Assembly: GCA_964427915.1 (NCBI GenBank) | Contig: CAYRWA010000030.1 | Location: 1-64,000, forward strand | DNA length: 64,000 nt | Direction of reading: 5' to 3' | From: JAGLCW01 sp964427915 | GTDB lineage: Bacteria; Caldisericota; Caldisericia; UBA6126 | Part shown: piece by piece, positions 24,721 through 32,807 of the stretch | Layout: each line of letters begins with the position of its first letter | Position numbering within the stretch: position 1 is the stretch's first letter | Notes under the pieces: generated by a model | What the model saw: the letters and a program-made list of their open reading frames with translations, nothing else | Told to the model about the DNA's origin: nothing | Databases searched by the model: none | Translations under genes and position numbers: made by a program

Positions 24721-26379
24721 ATGAAACAACTGAAAAAGGATGTAACTGCTTCAGAAGTTGGACAAGTGATTATTTTGTATGCTGTGTTTATTCTATTTCT
24801 CGTTGTGGTAGGGATTGGGTTAATTGATATTGGAAAAGTTGTCATGTTTAAAGCCAAACTAAGAAATACAGTTGATCAAGGTGTTTTGGCAGCACAGGCA
24901 GTAGAAAGAAACGCTCAGCCAATTCTTTTTCATGTCAATTCAAACCAAGCCTCTAGATATGCAAGGATGATCTATCATACCGGAATCATGTTACAAAACC
25001 ATAAATTGGCCGCTGACAAACTAACCAGTTATGTATCAAACTACAGTGATTTGGCAGATTGGTTTAGTGCCTATTCGGAGGAACCGATTGAAAACTATAT
25101 AAGCCTTGCTGACGATTTGTTGGATATTCCCCCCACCGTTGAATATCAGGATTCTGCCTTTTTGAATATAGAAGTATCTGGTTTTTCTACTTCTCTCGAC
25201 GATGAACTACTATGCTTTGTGGAACTAGAAAAGATGATTCTGTATAATCAAATTCTGGATTTAAATGTGGAGAATAGCACGCAGGAATGGCAAAATATTG
25301 ATTCCATTTACATTCCTGTTTCATGCCTTTTGAAACAGTCCCCCATAGAATCGTCAGATGTTCCAACGATGCTGTACTATACCGACCAAGTAGGGGGCAA
25401 TACTACTAGTTTGTTTTCAATGCAAAAGGGAATAGAGCAGGTTTACATCCGAAATTCTTTTTTTGTAATGCAAACTGTCAATGTTCCTGATTTATTGGTG
25501 GGAGATGTCATTTTTCAACGCTTTGATAAGATGGGCAAAGTAGCTATGATGTCTATCGGATCTCTTCAATTACCCTCCGATATGTCGTATCCTGAAATGT
25601 GGCTAGAGTCCTACGAAACTCTTATGCATGAAGCAAATATCCAAGGACAAGTCATTATTCAAGAGATGGATGAATACGAGAATCCCACGCAAGGAAATGC
25701 ATATGGTTTGAGGAAACAATACATGAAAGATAAATGGGATGAACTTGAGCTCCTTTATCAAAACCTGTTTATTGAACTACGTTCCATTGATTCTCTAGAA
25801 ATAAATGTGCCCTCTCAGTTTTACGGCGAAGCTTTACCCGTGTTGCATCCATTGAACCAGCTCCATATAGAAAACAATTCTGATATTATTACAATGGCTA
25901 CCTCCATGGGGTATGATGTGGGAAATGAAAGCGAAAAAAATGAATTCTTTCAAGAGGTTTCATTGGAAGATTTTTTTTCAACCGAAGACAATTTTTATCA
26001 ATCCATTACAACTTCTATTGATACGCTAGAAGATGGTATTGCCAATGTATTTGATCATTATGAAGAATACATCACTCATGTTCAATCGTATGCAGCTGAT
26101 ACAGCAGGATCGACGGGTAATTTCTACTCGATTCTTCATTCGATGATAGAAAGCATTGAGCTTCACACCTCCTTTGGTGTACAAAACAATGATATGATAT
26201 TGTACATGCAGATGTTTAGTGAAATGCTCCTAGACCAATACACCGATGCAGCAAATTATCGCATTTTGATAACGCATCGACAGGGATATGACTATAGCGA
26301 TTTAAAACCACTTCCAAGAACAGAAAACTTTATTAATCGTTATTTCGATAAACCAATCATGGAATGGGTTCAAAACTAA
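24721..26379 (+). CDS. TadG-like exported protein with pseudopilin-type N-terminus
   Basis: A protein of 552 residues. Near the N-terminus is SEVGQVIILYAVFILF followed by VVVGIGLIDIGKVVMFKAKL, the layout of TadE/TadG proteins: a short basic leader, a Gly, then a hydrophobic helix. The remaining 500 residues are mostly soluble and rich in acidic and aromatic residues; I recognise no domain there. The ATG at 24721 has GGGAGAG before it; an upstream in-frame start at 24679 has none. It is followed by a lipoprotein gene with overlapping stop and start. It lies apart from the main Tad locus at 42-49 kb. A role as minor pilus component or cell-surface protein is likely but not shown. Confidence 0.65.
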   Translation: MKQLKKDVTASEVGQVIILYAVFILFLVVVGIGLIDIGKVVMFKAKLRNTVDQGVLAAQAVERNAQPILFHVNSNQASRYARMIYHTGIMLQNHKLAADKLTSYVSNYSDLADWFSAYSEEPIENYISLADDLLDIPPTVEYQDSAFLNIEVSGFSTSLDDELLCFVELEKMILYNQILDLNVENSTQEWQNIDSIYIPVSCLLKQSPIESSDVPTMLYYTDQVGGNTTSLFSMQKGIEQVYIRNSFFVMQTVNVPDLLVGDVIFQRFDKMGKVAMMSIGSLQLPSDMSYPEMWLESYETLMHEANIQGQVIIQEMDEYENPTQGNAYGLRKQYMKDKWDELELLYQNLFIELRSIDSLEINVPSQFYGEALPVLHPLNQLHIENNSDIITMATSMGYDVGNESEKNEFFQEVSLEDFFSTEDNFYQSITTSIDTLEDGIANVFDHYEEYITHVQSYAADTAGSTGNFYSILHSMIESIELHTSFGVQNNDMILYMQMFSEMLLDQYTDAANYRILITHRQGYDYSDLKPLPRTENFINRYFDKPIMEWVQN

Positions 26380-27509
26380 TGAAATTTGCACTTCATAAGA
26401 TTTTTCTCGGACTTGTCATAGGCTCCCTATTGGTAGGTTGCTCGAATCGAGATATTCACTACATAGGCTTTGCTGAAGATCAGTCTTCCCAAGCATCAGG
26501 CGTGTATACATCGCTAACCAATGGAAGAAAGCTTCAATCGAATCAGCTGGAAATGAACCGACATTTTCGGTTTGTTTACTATGATACAAGAAGAGATCCA
26601 GAGGATGCAGCCAATGCTTTCCGAGATTTTTTTCAAAAATATCCGCAAGGGATCATGATGGGAACCCCTTCTGCTGAATGTGCCCAAGTTGCTAAATTTG
26701 TAGCTGATACATGGGACAGAACCTTTGTGTGTAACTCCTACCAACATAGCATTGTAGATGAGGTTAAAACGACTCTTTTGTTAAACCAAAATCCCCTATA
26801 TCAAGGAAAGCTATGCGCTCGATATGTAGTAACCGAAATGAAAAAACAGAGAATTTGCATTGTAGTTGATCAGTCTAACCAACGATTACGCTCTTTGAAA
26901 GATGGTTTTACACAAGAAGGAAACAATATTGATGCCACTATTATGGAAATCAGTTATTCTGGCGAGAATACGGTGGATCCCAACAAAGTGTTTGCTACCA
27001 TTTCACAATCCAACGTGGATGCTATTTTTCTGTTAACAACACCGTCCATGTATCAAACAATGATTGCAACGGCGAGAAAAGACTTTTCGATTTTTGCTCC
27101 TATTATCATGCCAGCTTTACCAACAGAAGATGTCCTGCAAAAAGATTTTTGGGAAAATACGTTTTTCCTGGTTCCTTTTTTCCCCGAAAAACCTGACTAT
27201 ACTTCCTCTTCATTCTTTCAAACCTACGTGAAAACATTTGGACAAACCCCCGATTATTTTGCTGCATTGGGTGCTGATGAAATGACATTGATCCACCATG
27301 CAGCTTCTATTACAAAGCAGAATTCATTAGCCCAGATCTATAAAGAGCTTCGGAAGGCAGATCTTTCGACCATTCATTTTTTTACCGGTCTGAAGGGTTT
27401 TGATGCAAATGGGTTGGCATTGAAACCAATTGATATTGTTCGGTTTCAAAACCAATCCTTGATTTTTCAAGAGACCTATTGGCATGAATTTACGAAACAA
27501 GATCTGTAA
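26379..27509 (+). CDS. Solute-binding lipoprotein, type I periplasmic-binding fold
   Basis: The 376-residue protein begins with a lipoprotein signal peptide; Cys21 in LVGCSN is the likely lipid attachment site. The rest looks like a branched-chain-amino-acid-type (LivJ/peripla_BP_6) receptor: a segment about retrieving a family such as GIMMGTPSAECAQVAKFVAD, then KLCARYVVTEMKKQRICIVVD, NVDAIFLLTTPSM, and PDYFAALGADEMTLIHHA. No transport permease or ATPase gene is adjacent. The start overlaps the stop of the TadG-like gene (TAATG), so the two are coupled; it may sense a ligand rather than feed a transporter (inference). Confidence 0.78.
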   Translation: MKFALHKIFLGLVIGSLLVGCSNRDIHYIGFAEDQSSQASGVYTSLTNGRKLQSNQLEMNRHFRFVYYDTRRDPEDAANAFRDFFQKYPQGIMMGTPSAECAQVAKFVADTWDRTFVCNSYQHSIVDEVKTTLLLNQNPLYQGKLCARYVVTEMKKQRICIVVDQSNQRLRSLKDGFTQEGNNIDATIMEISYSGENTVDPNKVFATISQSNVDAIFLLTTPSMYQTMIATARKDFSIFAPIIMPALPTEDVLQKDFWENTFFLVPFFPEKPDYTSSSFFQTYVKTFGQTPDYFAALGADEMTLIHHAASITKQNSLAQIYKELRKADLSTIHFFTGLKGFDANGLALKPIDIVRFQNQSLIFQETYWHEFTKQDL

Positions 27510-27519
27510 GATTCCAATC

Positions 27520-27548
27520 TTGTATTTTAGAGAAATGATGTATATAAT
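27520..27548 (+). promoter_or_regulatory. Sigma-70-type promoter of the ferredoxin gene
   Basis: TTGTAT (27520-27525) and a perfect TATAAT (27543-27548) are 17 bases apart, ending 28 bases before the ferredoxin ATG, with GGAGG in between. Confidence 0.8.
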
Positions 27549-27576
27549 GCATAAAAAACTCTTATAGGAGGATTCA

Positions 27577-27756
27577 ATGGCTTTACCTAAAATTGATGCT
27601 GATTGCTGTACGGGTTGTGGCGTGTGTGTTGATGGATGTCCCGTCGACGCTTTAGAGTTGGTTGATGATATTTGCGAGCTTACACATCCAGAAAATTGTA
27701 CTAGTTGCGGTGCATGTGTAGATTCATGCCCTCTTGAGTGCATAGTATTGGAATAG
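27577..27756 (+). CDS. Ferredoxin, 2[4Fe-4S] type
   Basis: A 59-residue protein begins MALPKIDADCC. Two cluster-binding motifs are complete: cysteines 11, 14, 17 and 21, then 41, 44, 47 and 51, each in CxxCxxCxxxCP form, matching clostridial-type ferredoxin. It shuttles low-potential electrons in the cytoplasm. It has its own promoter, a GGAGG six bases before the ATG, and its own terminator, so it is a single-gene unit. The last codons are partly duplicated just after the stop (a TATTGGAATAG tandem). Confidence 0.95.
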   Translation: MALPKIDADCCTGCGVCVDGCPVDALELVDDICELTHPENCTSCGACVDSCPLECIVLE

Positions 27757-27783
27757 TATTGGAATAGCGAACTACTGTAAACA

Positions 27784-27814
27784 AAAAGCCCTGGTAGTTT
27801 CCAGGGCTTTTTTC
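27784..27814 (+). terminator. Intrinsic terminator of the ferredoxin gene
   Basis: The stem AAAGCCCTGG/CCAGGGCTTT with a six-base loop is followed by a run of T residues. Confidence 0.9.
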
Positions 27815-27886
27815 ATTATCATTGTCTTGACAAACCTATCCAAATAGTCAAAATGAAATGTAAAATTATTATATGATGTTGGTGCT

Positions 27887-28840
27887 ATGAACACAGAAAA
27901 ACATGGATTTAATTTTATTTATTTGCCTACCAGAGGAAATTCAAAGAGTTTTTTCATTTCTTCTATATGGGTATTTTTAGCTCTTATCGTTTTCCTTGTT
28001 TTTCTTTTTGCATCTTTCCGACTTGTTCACCGCTATAATTACTACAAAACAGAATTTGTAAAAATAGCTGGTCTTTCTTTAGAGGAAACCGAACAATTAC
28101 AACAAGAAGAGCTTGATTCAATCGAAAAAGAGCTTACGGTCATTTACGAAATCCAAGAAAAGAATTTGGAAAAAATGAGACATATTGCTTCTTCGGATTC
28201 TAAAAACCGGACCAGTTTAAAACTGACATCAATGAACTTAAACCCCGATGACTACATGTCCGACATAACCCGTTATACGGGATATTTTAACAATGTAACT
28301 AGTATAAATTTAGAAACAGCATTAACCATTGAAAAAAATCTGATTGAACAAAAAGAAAAATTAGATCAAATCATAACCAATAATGAAGTTCTTTCTCTAG
28401 CATCAGAAGAATTTTTGCTTCAGTGGGAGAAAACACCTCTTGGTTTTCCATTAAAAGGGCCTATCGACCCTGGCTATGGGTATCGTATCCATCCTGTCTG
28501 GGGGACCCCCGACTGGCATACTGGGGTTGATATCTCCGGATACTATGGACAAGACGTTACTGCAACCGCATCAGGAAGAGTTATGAAGTCCAATTTTCTT
28601 GGAGGCTATGGGAATGCCGTCATTATTTATCATAGAGATGGCATTTCTACGCTCTATGCACACAACTCCAAAAACCTAGTTTACGAAGGTGAATACGTAA
28701 AACGCGGACAAGTTATTGCCAAAGCCGGCAGTACCGGCACTGCAACATGTGTTCACGTGCACTATGAAGTGCGATATGGATCAGAAGCTATTGATCCAGA
28801 AAGATTTAATAGTCTGGTGAATAAACATGCCCCCCACTAA
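27887..28840 (+). CDS. M23-family peptidoglycan endopeptidase, membrane-anchored
   Basis: The 317-residue protein has an N-terminal membrane helix (about 25-47), a coiled-coil-prone linker rich in Glu and Gln, and a C-terminal M23 (LytM) domain from about 190. The domain has the start GPIDPGYGYRIHPV, the zinc-binding WHTGVDI and the HVHYEV motif, so all metal ligands are present. It should cut peptide cross-links in the cell wall. It overlaps the next gene, a related protein without catalytic residues, and then bactofilin, a common gene partnership for cell-shape control. Confidence 0.9.
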   Translation: MNTEKHGFNFIYLPTRGNSKSFFISSIWVFLALIVFLVFLFASFRLVHRYNYYKTEFVKIAGLSLEETEQLQQEELDSIEKELTVIYEIQEKNLEKMRHIASSDSKNRTSLKLTSMNLNPDDYMSDITRYTGYFNNVTSINLETALTIEKNLIEQKEKLDQIITNNEVLSLASEEFLLQWEKTPLGFPLKGPIDPGYGYRIHPVWGTPDWHTGVDISGYYGQDVTATASGRVMKSNFLGGYGNAVIIYHRDGISTLYAHNSKNLVYEGEYVKRGQVIAKAGSTGTATCVHVHYEVRYGSEAIDPERFNSLVNKHAPH

Positions 28841-29711
28841 TTCTAGAAATAGCAATCCTGACAAAATCTTAATTGTATCCTCTCATAACTCCCGATCTTT
28901 CCATATTCTTTTGTCCAAGCCCTTGCGAATTATTGCTTTTACTTGTCTATTTGCTTTTGTCACCATGTTTGCCATCATTGGGTACAAGTATTGGTATTAC
29001 CAAACCCAAGTAACGACTTTTTACCAACGTTTTCAAACCATTATGAATGCCGATGATGAAGACCTTTCCCGAGAGATTAAAGTGAAAAAAGCTCTTATCA
29101 AAACAGAAGCTTTTATCAATACATCCGACGTATTCTTGTCCAAAGCTTCCTCCATAGAAAATGATGCATGCAATGCCTTAAAGCTTCCTTATTCCAATAA
29201 GGAATTTTCTGATTTTCTATTTAGTGTCCGTCACAGTCAGTCGAAAGCACAACCTGCATCTACCATTGCTGATTCTTATCCAATTATCGGAGATCATGAG
29301 GGTCAATTAGAGACATCGCAGCTACGCCAAGAAGTCATTCAAGAAAATGTTCGTAAAACCCCAACAGGGCTTCCCATTAATGGGTATCCAGTCCGTGAAG
29401 GAATGTATATCTCCACACCCGGGGTAGAAATTCTTGCACCTTTTGGTACTTATATTAAGGCAACTGCAGGTGGAGAAGTAACTAAAATTGAGGAAATTGC
29501 TTTGTCTACATATGTGATTGAAATTACCCACAAAAATGAAGATCTGCATACCACAATTTCACGTTATTTGTTTTGCAACGATCTTACGGTAAACCTGGGG
29601 GATATTGTAGAAAAAGGGCAGGTAATGGCGAAGGTTGGTACCCACCCAGCTACCCAGGAAAGCTTTATCGGGTATCAACTGCTGGTTAATAATTTAGCTG
29701 TAGAACCATAA
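28827..29711 (+). CDS. Degenerate M23-like membrane protein, probably non-catalytic
   Basis: The 294-residue protein has the same plan as its upstream neighbour: one membrane helix at about 34-55 and a C-terminal LytM-like fold (GVEILAPFGTYIKATAGGEV, NLGDIVEKGQVMAKVG). The zinc-binding His-x3-Asp and His-x-His of M23 enzymes are absent. This makes it a pseudo-enzyme, perhaps a regulator or partner of the active M23 protein. It overlaps that gene by 14 bases and is followed by bactofilin after 14 bases. EnvC/NlpD and similar LytM factors are known non-catalytic activators of wall enzymes. Confidence 0.8.
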   Translation: MPPTNSRNSNPDKILIVSSHNSRSFHILLSKPLRIIAFTCLFAFVTMFAIIGYKYWYYQTQVTTFYQRFQTIMNADDEDLSREIKVKKALIKTEAFINTSDVFLSKASSIENDACNALKLPYSNKEFSDFLFSVRHSQSKAQPASTIADSYPIIGDHEGQLETSQLRQEVIQENVRKTPTGLPINGYPVREGMYISTPGVEILAPFGTYIKATAGGEVTKIEEIALSTYVIEITHKNEDLHTTISRYLFCNDLTVNLGDIVEKGQVMAKVGTHPATQESFIGYQLLVNNLAVEP

Positions 29712-29725
29712 TAGGTAGGTGATAT

Positions 29726-30151
29726 ATGGCATTTGGATCAAAGTCAGATCAAAAAATCAGTCGTTCTTCCTCTACTTCGTTTTTAGGAAAAGGCACCTTC
29801 ATTGAAGGTAGTTTTTTCGTAGAAGGAAATGTTCGGATTGATGGAAAAGTTAAGGGTCTTATTAAAGGTGACGCCGATATTATCATCGGGGAAGGTTCAG
29901 TTATTGAAGCCAACATTGAAGTAACAAACTTAACGGTGATGGGGGAGATTGAAGGAAACATTGTTTGTTCAGAAAAACTTGAAATACATGATACGGGCAA
30001 AGTTGTAGGTGAGATTTCTGCCGATAAACTGATTATTGAAGAGAATGCATTTTTTGAAGGGAAAAGCATGATGCATGCACGACAAAGTGTTAAGGCTTTA
30101 CCAGAAAGTGAAAATGCAAAAAACAAAGACCCTGAAAAAAAATCCAATTAA
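29726..30151 (+). CDS. Bactofilin
   Basis: Bactofilins are cytoskeletal proteins that polymerise without nucleotide and often localise wall enzymes. The 141-residue protein has a beta-helix core of repeated hydrophobic-Gly strands (FIEGSFFVEGNVRIDGKV, NLTVMGEIEGNIVC) with a Ser-rich N-terminus and a Lys/Glu-rich C-terminal tail. The M23-degenerate M23-bactofilin order fits a cell-shape or cell-pole unit, as seen in Helicobacter CcmA/Csd genes (known of that family). Confidence 0.93.
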   Translation: MAFGSKSDQKISRSSSTSFLGKGTFIEGSFFVEGNVRIDGKVKGLIKGDADIIIGEGSVIEANIEVTNLTVMGEIEGNIVCSEKLEIHDTGKVVGEISADKLIIEENAFFEGKSMMHARQSVKALPESENAKNKDPEKKSN

Positions 30152-30168
30152 TTCGACAGGAGGAGACC

Positions 30169-32730
30169 ATGAGACGATTTATTAGTCTTTTTTTAACATG
30201 TATCCTAATTGCTGGTTTAACCCTATCTGTAAATGCTTTTTCTGAGATTGGGAACAATGCCCCAGATGGAACTGGCATACACCCTTGGCTGATGTATTCT
30301 CATGATGCGTATGGGACAAATTATTCTCCAAAAAATTTAGGAGACGAATTTGAAGAAGCTTTGGATTGGCCATTTGACAGCGACGCTGGATCGAACCAAT
30401 CTTTTGGTACCGGTTCAGTTGCTTATGATGGCATTTTGTATTCTGTTCTTTATGATGGTTCTCGCGGAGGACAATCAGCAGAATTAATAGCCATTGAAAT
30501 GGAATCCGGGGAAGAAATATGGAGAGAAGAAACCGAAAACCGTTTATCTATTTCTTGTCCTGCAATTGATCCCGTTTTAGGTCTTATTTATGTTGCTTCC
30601 ACCGATGGTTTTGGTCCCAAAGGATCTGGCTCAACAGTTATTACAGCCTTTACATTAGAAGATGGTGAGGAAGAGTGGGTTGGTGAAGCAACAGGAGCTA
30701 TATCATCTCCCATTACCACCAGTGAAGGATTTTTATATTTCAAAACTATGTTCGCCTTAATGGGTGAAGATGATGATGATTTTATGTATAAAACTGATAG
30801 TTCTTTGTTGATTAAAATGGATGCTGAAAGCGGTGATGTTGACTGGGAAGTTGATATTGAGGGAGGCGAATACCTTGGATGGGCTTCTCCTGTATCAGTA
30901 CATGAAGATTATTTATACACCTGTTCAGCCGGATTCGCTGCATCCAGCGAAGGTCGTCTATCTATATCTCCACCAGGCTACCTATATTGCATTGATGCAG
31001 ATACTGGTAACATCATATGGGACTACATTGACAATGCTGGACTAGGAGTATCTTCCTGCAACGATGACGAACAAGTGTATTTCATACGTGGACGTATTGA
31101 GGGGAATTCTGCTTCTCTGGTTGTATCAGCTCACGATCTAGACTCGGGAGAAGAAATCTGGGAATTCTATCAAACCAATACTTTATGTTTTGGTACTGCC
31201 CCTGCCATGAACGAAGACTATCTCTTTGTGCAAGATGCCCAAGGAAAATTGTGGGCACTTGATAAGGATGATGGCAAAGACAACTGGTCAAAATCTGTTG
31301 GAGGCACTTCTCAGTTTGAGAACATGGCACTTGCTGGCGATTACATTGTGTGTTTTAGCCCTGAGATTTCTAACAATTCATTTACCGGTGGTACAGAAGT
31401 TATTATCCTCGATGCTTCAAGGCGAGGCAAACGTGTCTGGAAAGAAGATATTGATGAAGAAATTATTGGGCATGTACTGGTATATGGTAACAAGATCTTT
31501 TTTACTGGAAAACAAGAAATATTCTGCTTTCAATCTCTTGCTCCTAAACTAGAAATAAAACCTGACAGAATTCTACTAGATAAAGTGGAACGAAATACCA
31601 TAACCGACATCGAGCTTTCACTTGAGAATGTAGGTATTAAAGGTTTAGAGGGGTCTGTTGAAGTAGACCAAGAATGGTTATCCATTGATATTGATTCCGT
31701 TGATGACAATACTTCAGAGGCTATCTTAACAATTAATACCTGGAATATGGATCAAGGCGATTACTCGGGTAGAGTTATTTTCGACACCAATGGCGGGAAA
31801 GTGCTTTTGGCCGTCCTTATTACCGTTGTTGACGAAGAACCTCCCGTGATTGAATGGGACCTATCCGATTTCATCGAAATTGATGGCAGTTTGTATACCA
31901 AAGAAGTAGAGATTACATTAAAGGGTCAAACAGAGCCTACTGCTTTTGTTTACATTAATGACGAAGAAGCAGAGCTAGATGCAGATGGCTTTTTCGAATT
32001 CTTTATCGAGTTAGAAGAAGGGGAAAATGAGATCTTAGTAGAAGCAGAAGATGATGTCGGCAACAAAGGTGAAGAGACCTTCATTATTTACCTTGATACA
32101 AAGCCCCCCTCTTTGAATATCACAACCCCTGACTATGCAATTTCCACCGAGGATAGATTCTATATCATTGGGCAGTGCGACGAAGAAGATGCTGTTGTAA
32201 CCGTTGACGATATGGAAATTGAGTTAGGAAAAGGTGGAAAATTTGCCTATGAAGTCTCCCTTGAAAAAGGTGTCAATGCTTTTGTCATAAAAGCAGTTGA
32301 CAAGATTGGCAATGAAAATGTAGTCGAATTGCACATTGTATACCCTGATAAGAAAATTGTTATTCTGCGCATCGGAAACAACCAGGCAGAAGTAAATGGT
32401 CAAATTGTTCAACTAGATGCTCCACCAACCATTATTAATGGTAGAACCATGGTGCCTTTGCGATTTGTATCGGAAACCTTTGGAGCCGAAGTTGGCTGGG
32501 ATGGCAATGAACAGAAGATTACTTTGATCTATTACGGAAAAACCATTCAACTCTGGATTGGCAGAAGCACTGCCATGGTAAACGACGAACCAATGATTCT
32601 AGATGCTCCGCCAACCATTATTAATGGTAGAACCATGGTGCCTTTGCGATTCTGCGCTGAAACATTTGGTGCAGAAGTAGGATGGGATGGAGCTACGCAA
32701 ACCATTACATTAATTTATCCAAAATCCTAA
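30169..32730 (+). CDS. Exported PQQ-type beta-propeller protein with Ig-like region and two stalk domains
   Basis: An 853-residue exported protein, strongly acidic. It has a signal peptide (MRRFISLFLTCILIAGLTLS), a PQQ-like propeller at about 40-460 with repeats such as GYLYCIDADTGNIIWDY and KLWALDKDDGKDNWSK, a BACON/Ig-like domain at about 465-560, a Big/glucodextranase-type region at about 575-720, and two copper-amine-oxidase-like stalk domains at 735-853 (GRTMVPLRFVSETFGAEVGW twice). It follows bactofilin by 17 bases with a GGAGGAG ribosome site. A bidirectional terminator ends the operon. It is probably a surface protein built from repeat modules. Confidence 0.82.
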   Translation: MRRFISLFLTCILIAGLTLSVNAFSEIGNNAPDGTGIHPWLMYSHDAYGTNYSPKNLGDEFEEALDWPFDSDAGSNQSFGTGSVAYDGILYSVLYDGSRGGQSAELIAIEMESGEEIWREETENRLSISCPAIDPVLGLIYVASTDGFGPKGSGSTVITAFTLEDGEEEWVGEATGAISSPITTSEGFLYFKTMFALMGEDDDDFMYKTDSSLLIKMDAESGDVDWEVDIEGGEYLGWASPVSVHEDYLYTCSAGFAASSEGRLSISPPGYLYCIDADTGNIIWDYIDNAGLGVSSCNDDEQVYFIRGRIEGNSASLVVSAHDLDSGEEIWEFYQTNTLCFGTAPAMNEDYLFVQDAQGKLWALDKDDGKDNWSKSVGGTSQFENMALAGDYIVCFSPEISNNSFTGGTEVIILDASRRGKRVWKEDIDEEIIGHVLVYGNKIFFTGKQEIFCFQSLAPKLEIKPDRILLDKVERNTITDIELSLENVGIKGLEGSVEVDQEWLSIDIDSVDDNTSEAILTINTWNMDQGDYSGRVIFDTNGGKVLLAVLITVVDEEPPVIEWDLSDFIEIDGSLYTKEVEITLKGQTEPTAFVYINDEEAELDADGFFEFFIELEEGENEILVEAEDDVGNKGEETFIIYLDTKPPSLNITTPDYAISTEDRFYIIGQCDEEDAVVTVDDMEIELGKGGKFAYEVSLEKGVNAFVIKAVDKIGNENVVELHIVYPDKKIVILRIGNNQAEVNGQIVQLDAPPTIINGRTMVPLRFVSETFGAEVGWDGNEQKITLIYYGKTIQLWIGRSTAMVNDEPMILDAPPTIINGRTMVPLRFCAETFGAEVGWDGATQTITLIYPKS
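32413..32465 (+). repeat. Internal direct repeat, copy 1 (stalk domain of the 30169-32730 gene)
   Basis: This 53-base stretch recurs at 32599-32651 with one difference and encodes LDAPPTIINGRTMVPLRF. Confidence 0.9.
32599..32651 (+). repeat. Internal direct repeat, copy 2
   Basis: This is the partner of the repeat at 32413-32465 (52 of 53 bases the same). Confidence 0.9.
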
Positions 32731-32751
32731 CATCTGTTAGTCGGTAACAAC

Positions 32752-32784
32752 AAAAAAGCCCTCTCCAAGAGAGGGCTTTTTTTT
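32752..32784. terminator. Bidirectional intrinsic terminator
   Basis: An 11-bp perfect stem (32755-32765 with 32769-32779) has a 3-base loop, with T runs on both strands. It lies between the converging propeller gene and ligA. Confidence 0.9.
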
Positions 32785-32807
32785 ATGGAGAAAGCAATAA
32801 CCGTGAT

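Noticed and set aside
27327..27743. A 138-codon minus-strand frame over the ferredoxin gene
   Set aside because: It lies opposite the lipoprotein and ferredoxin genes, both well supported with promoter, ribosome site and terminator.
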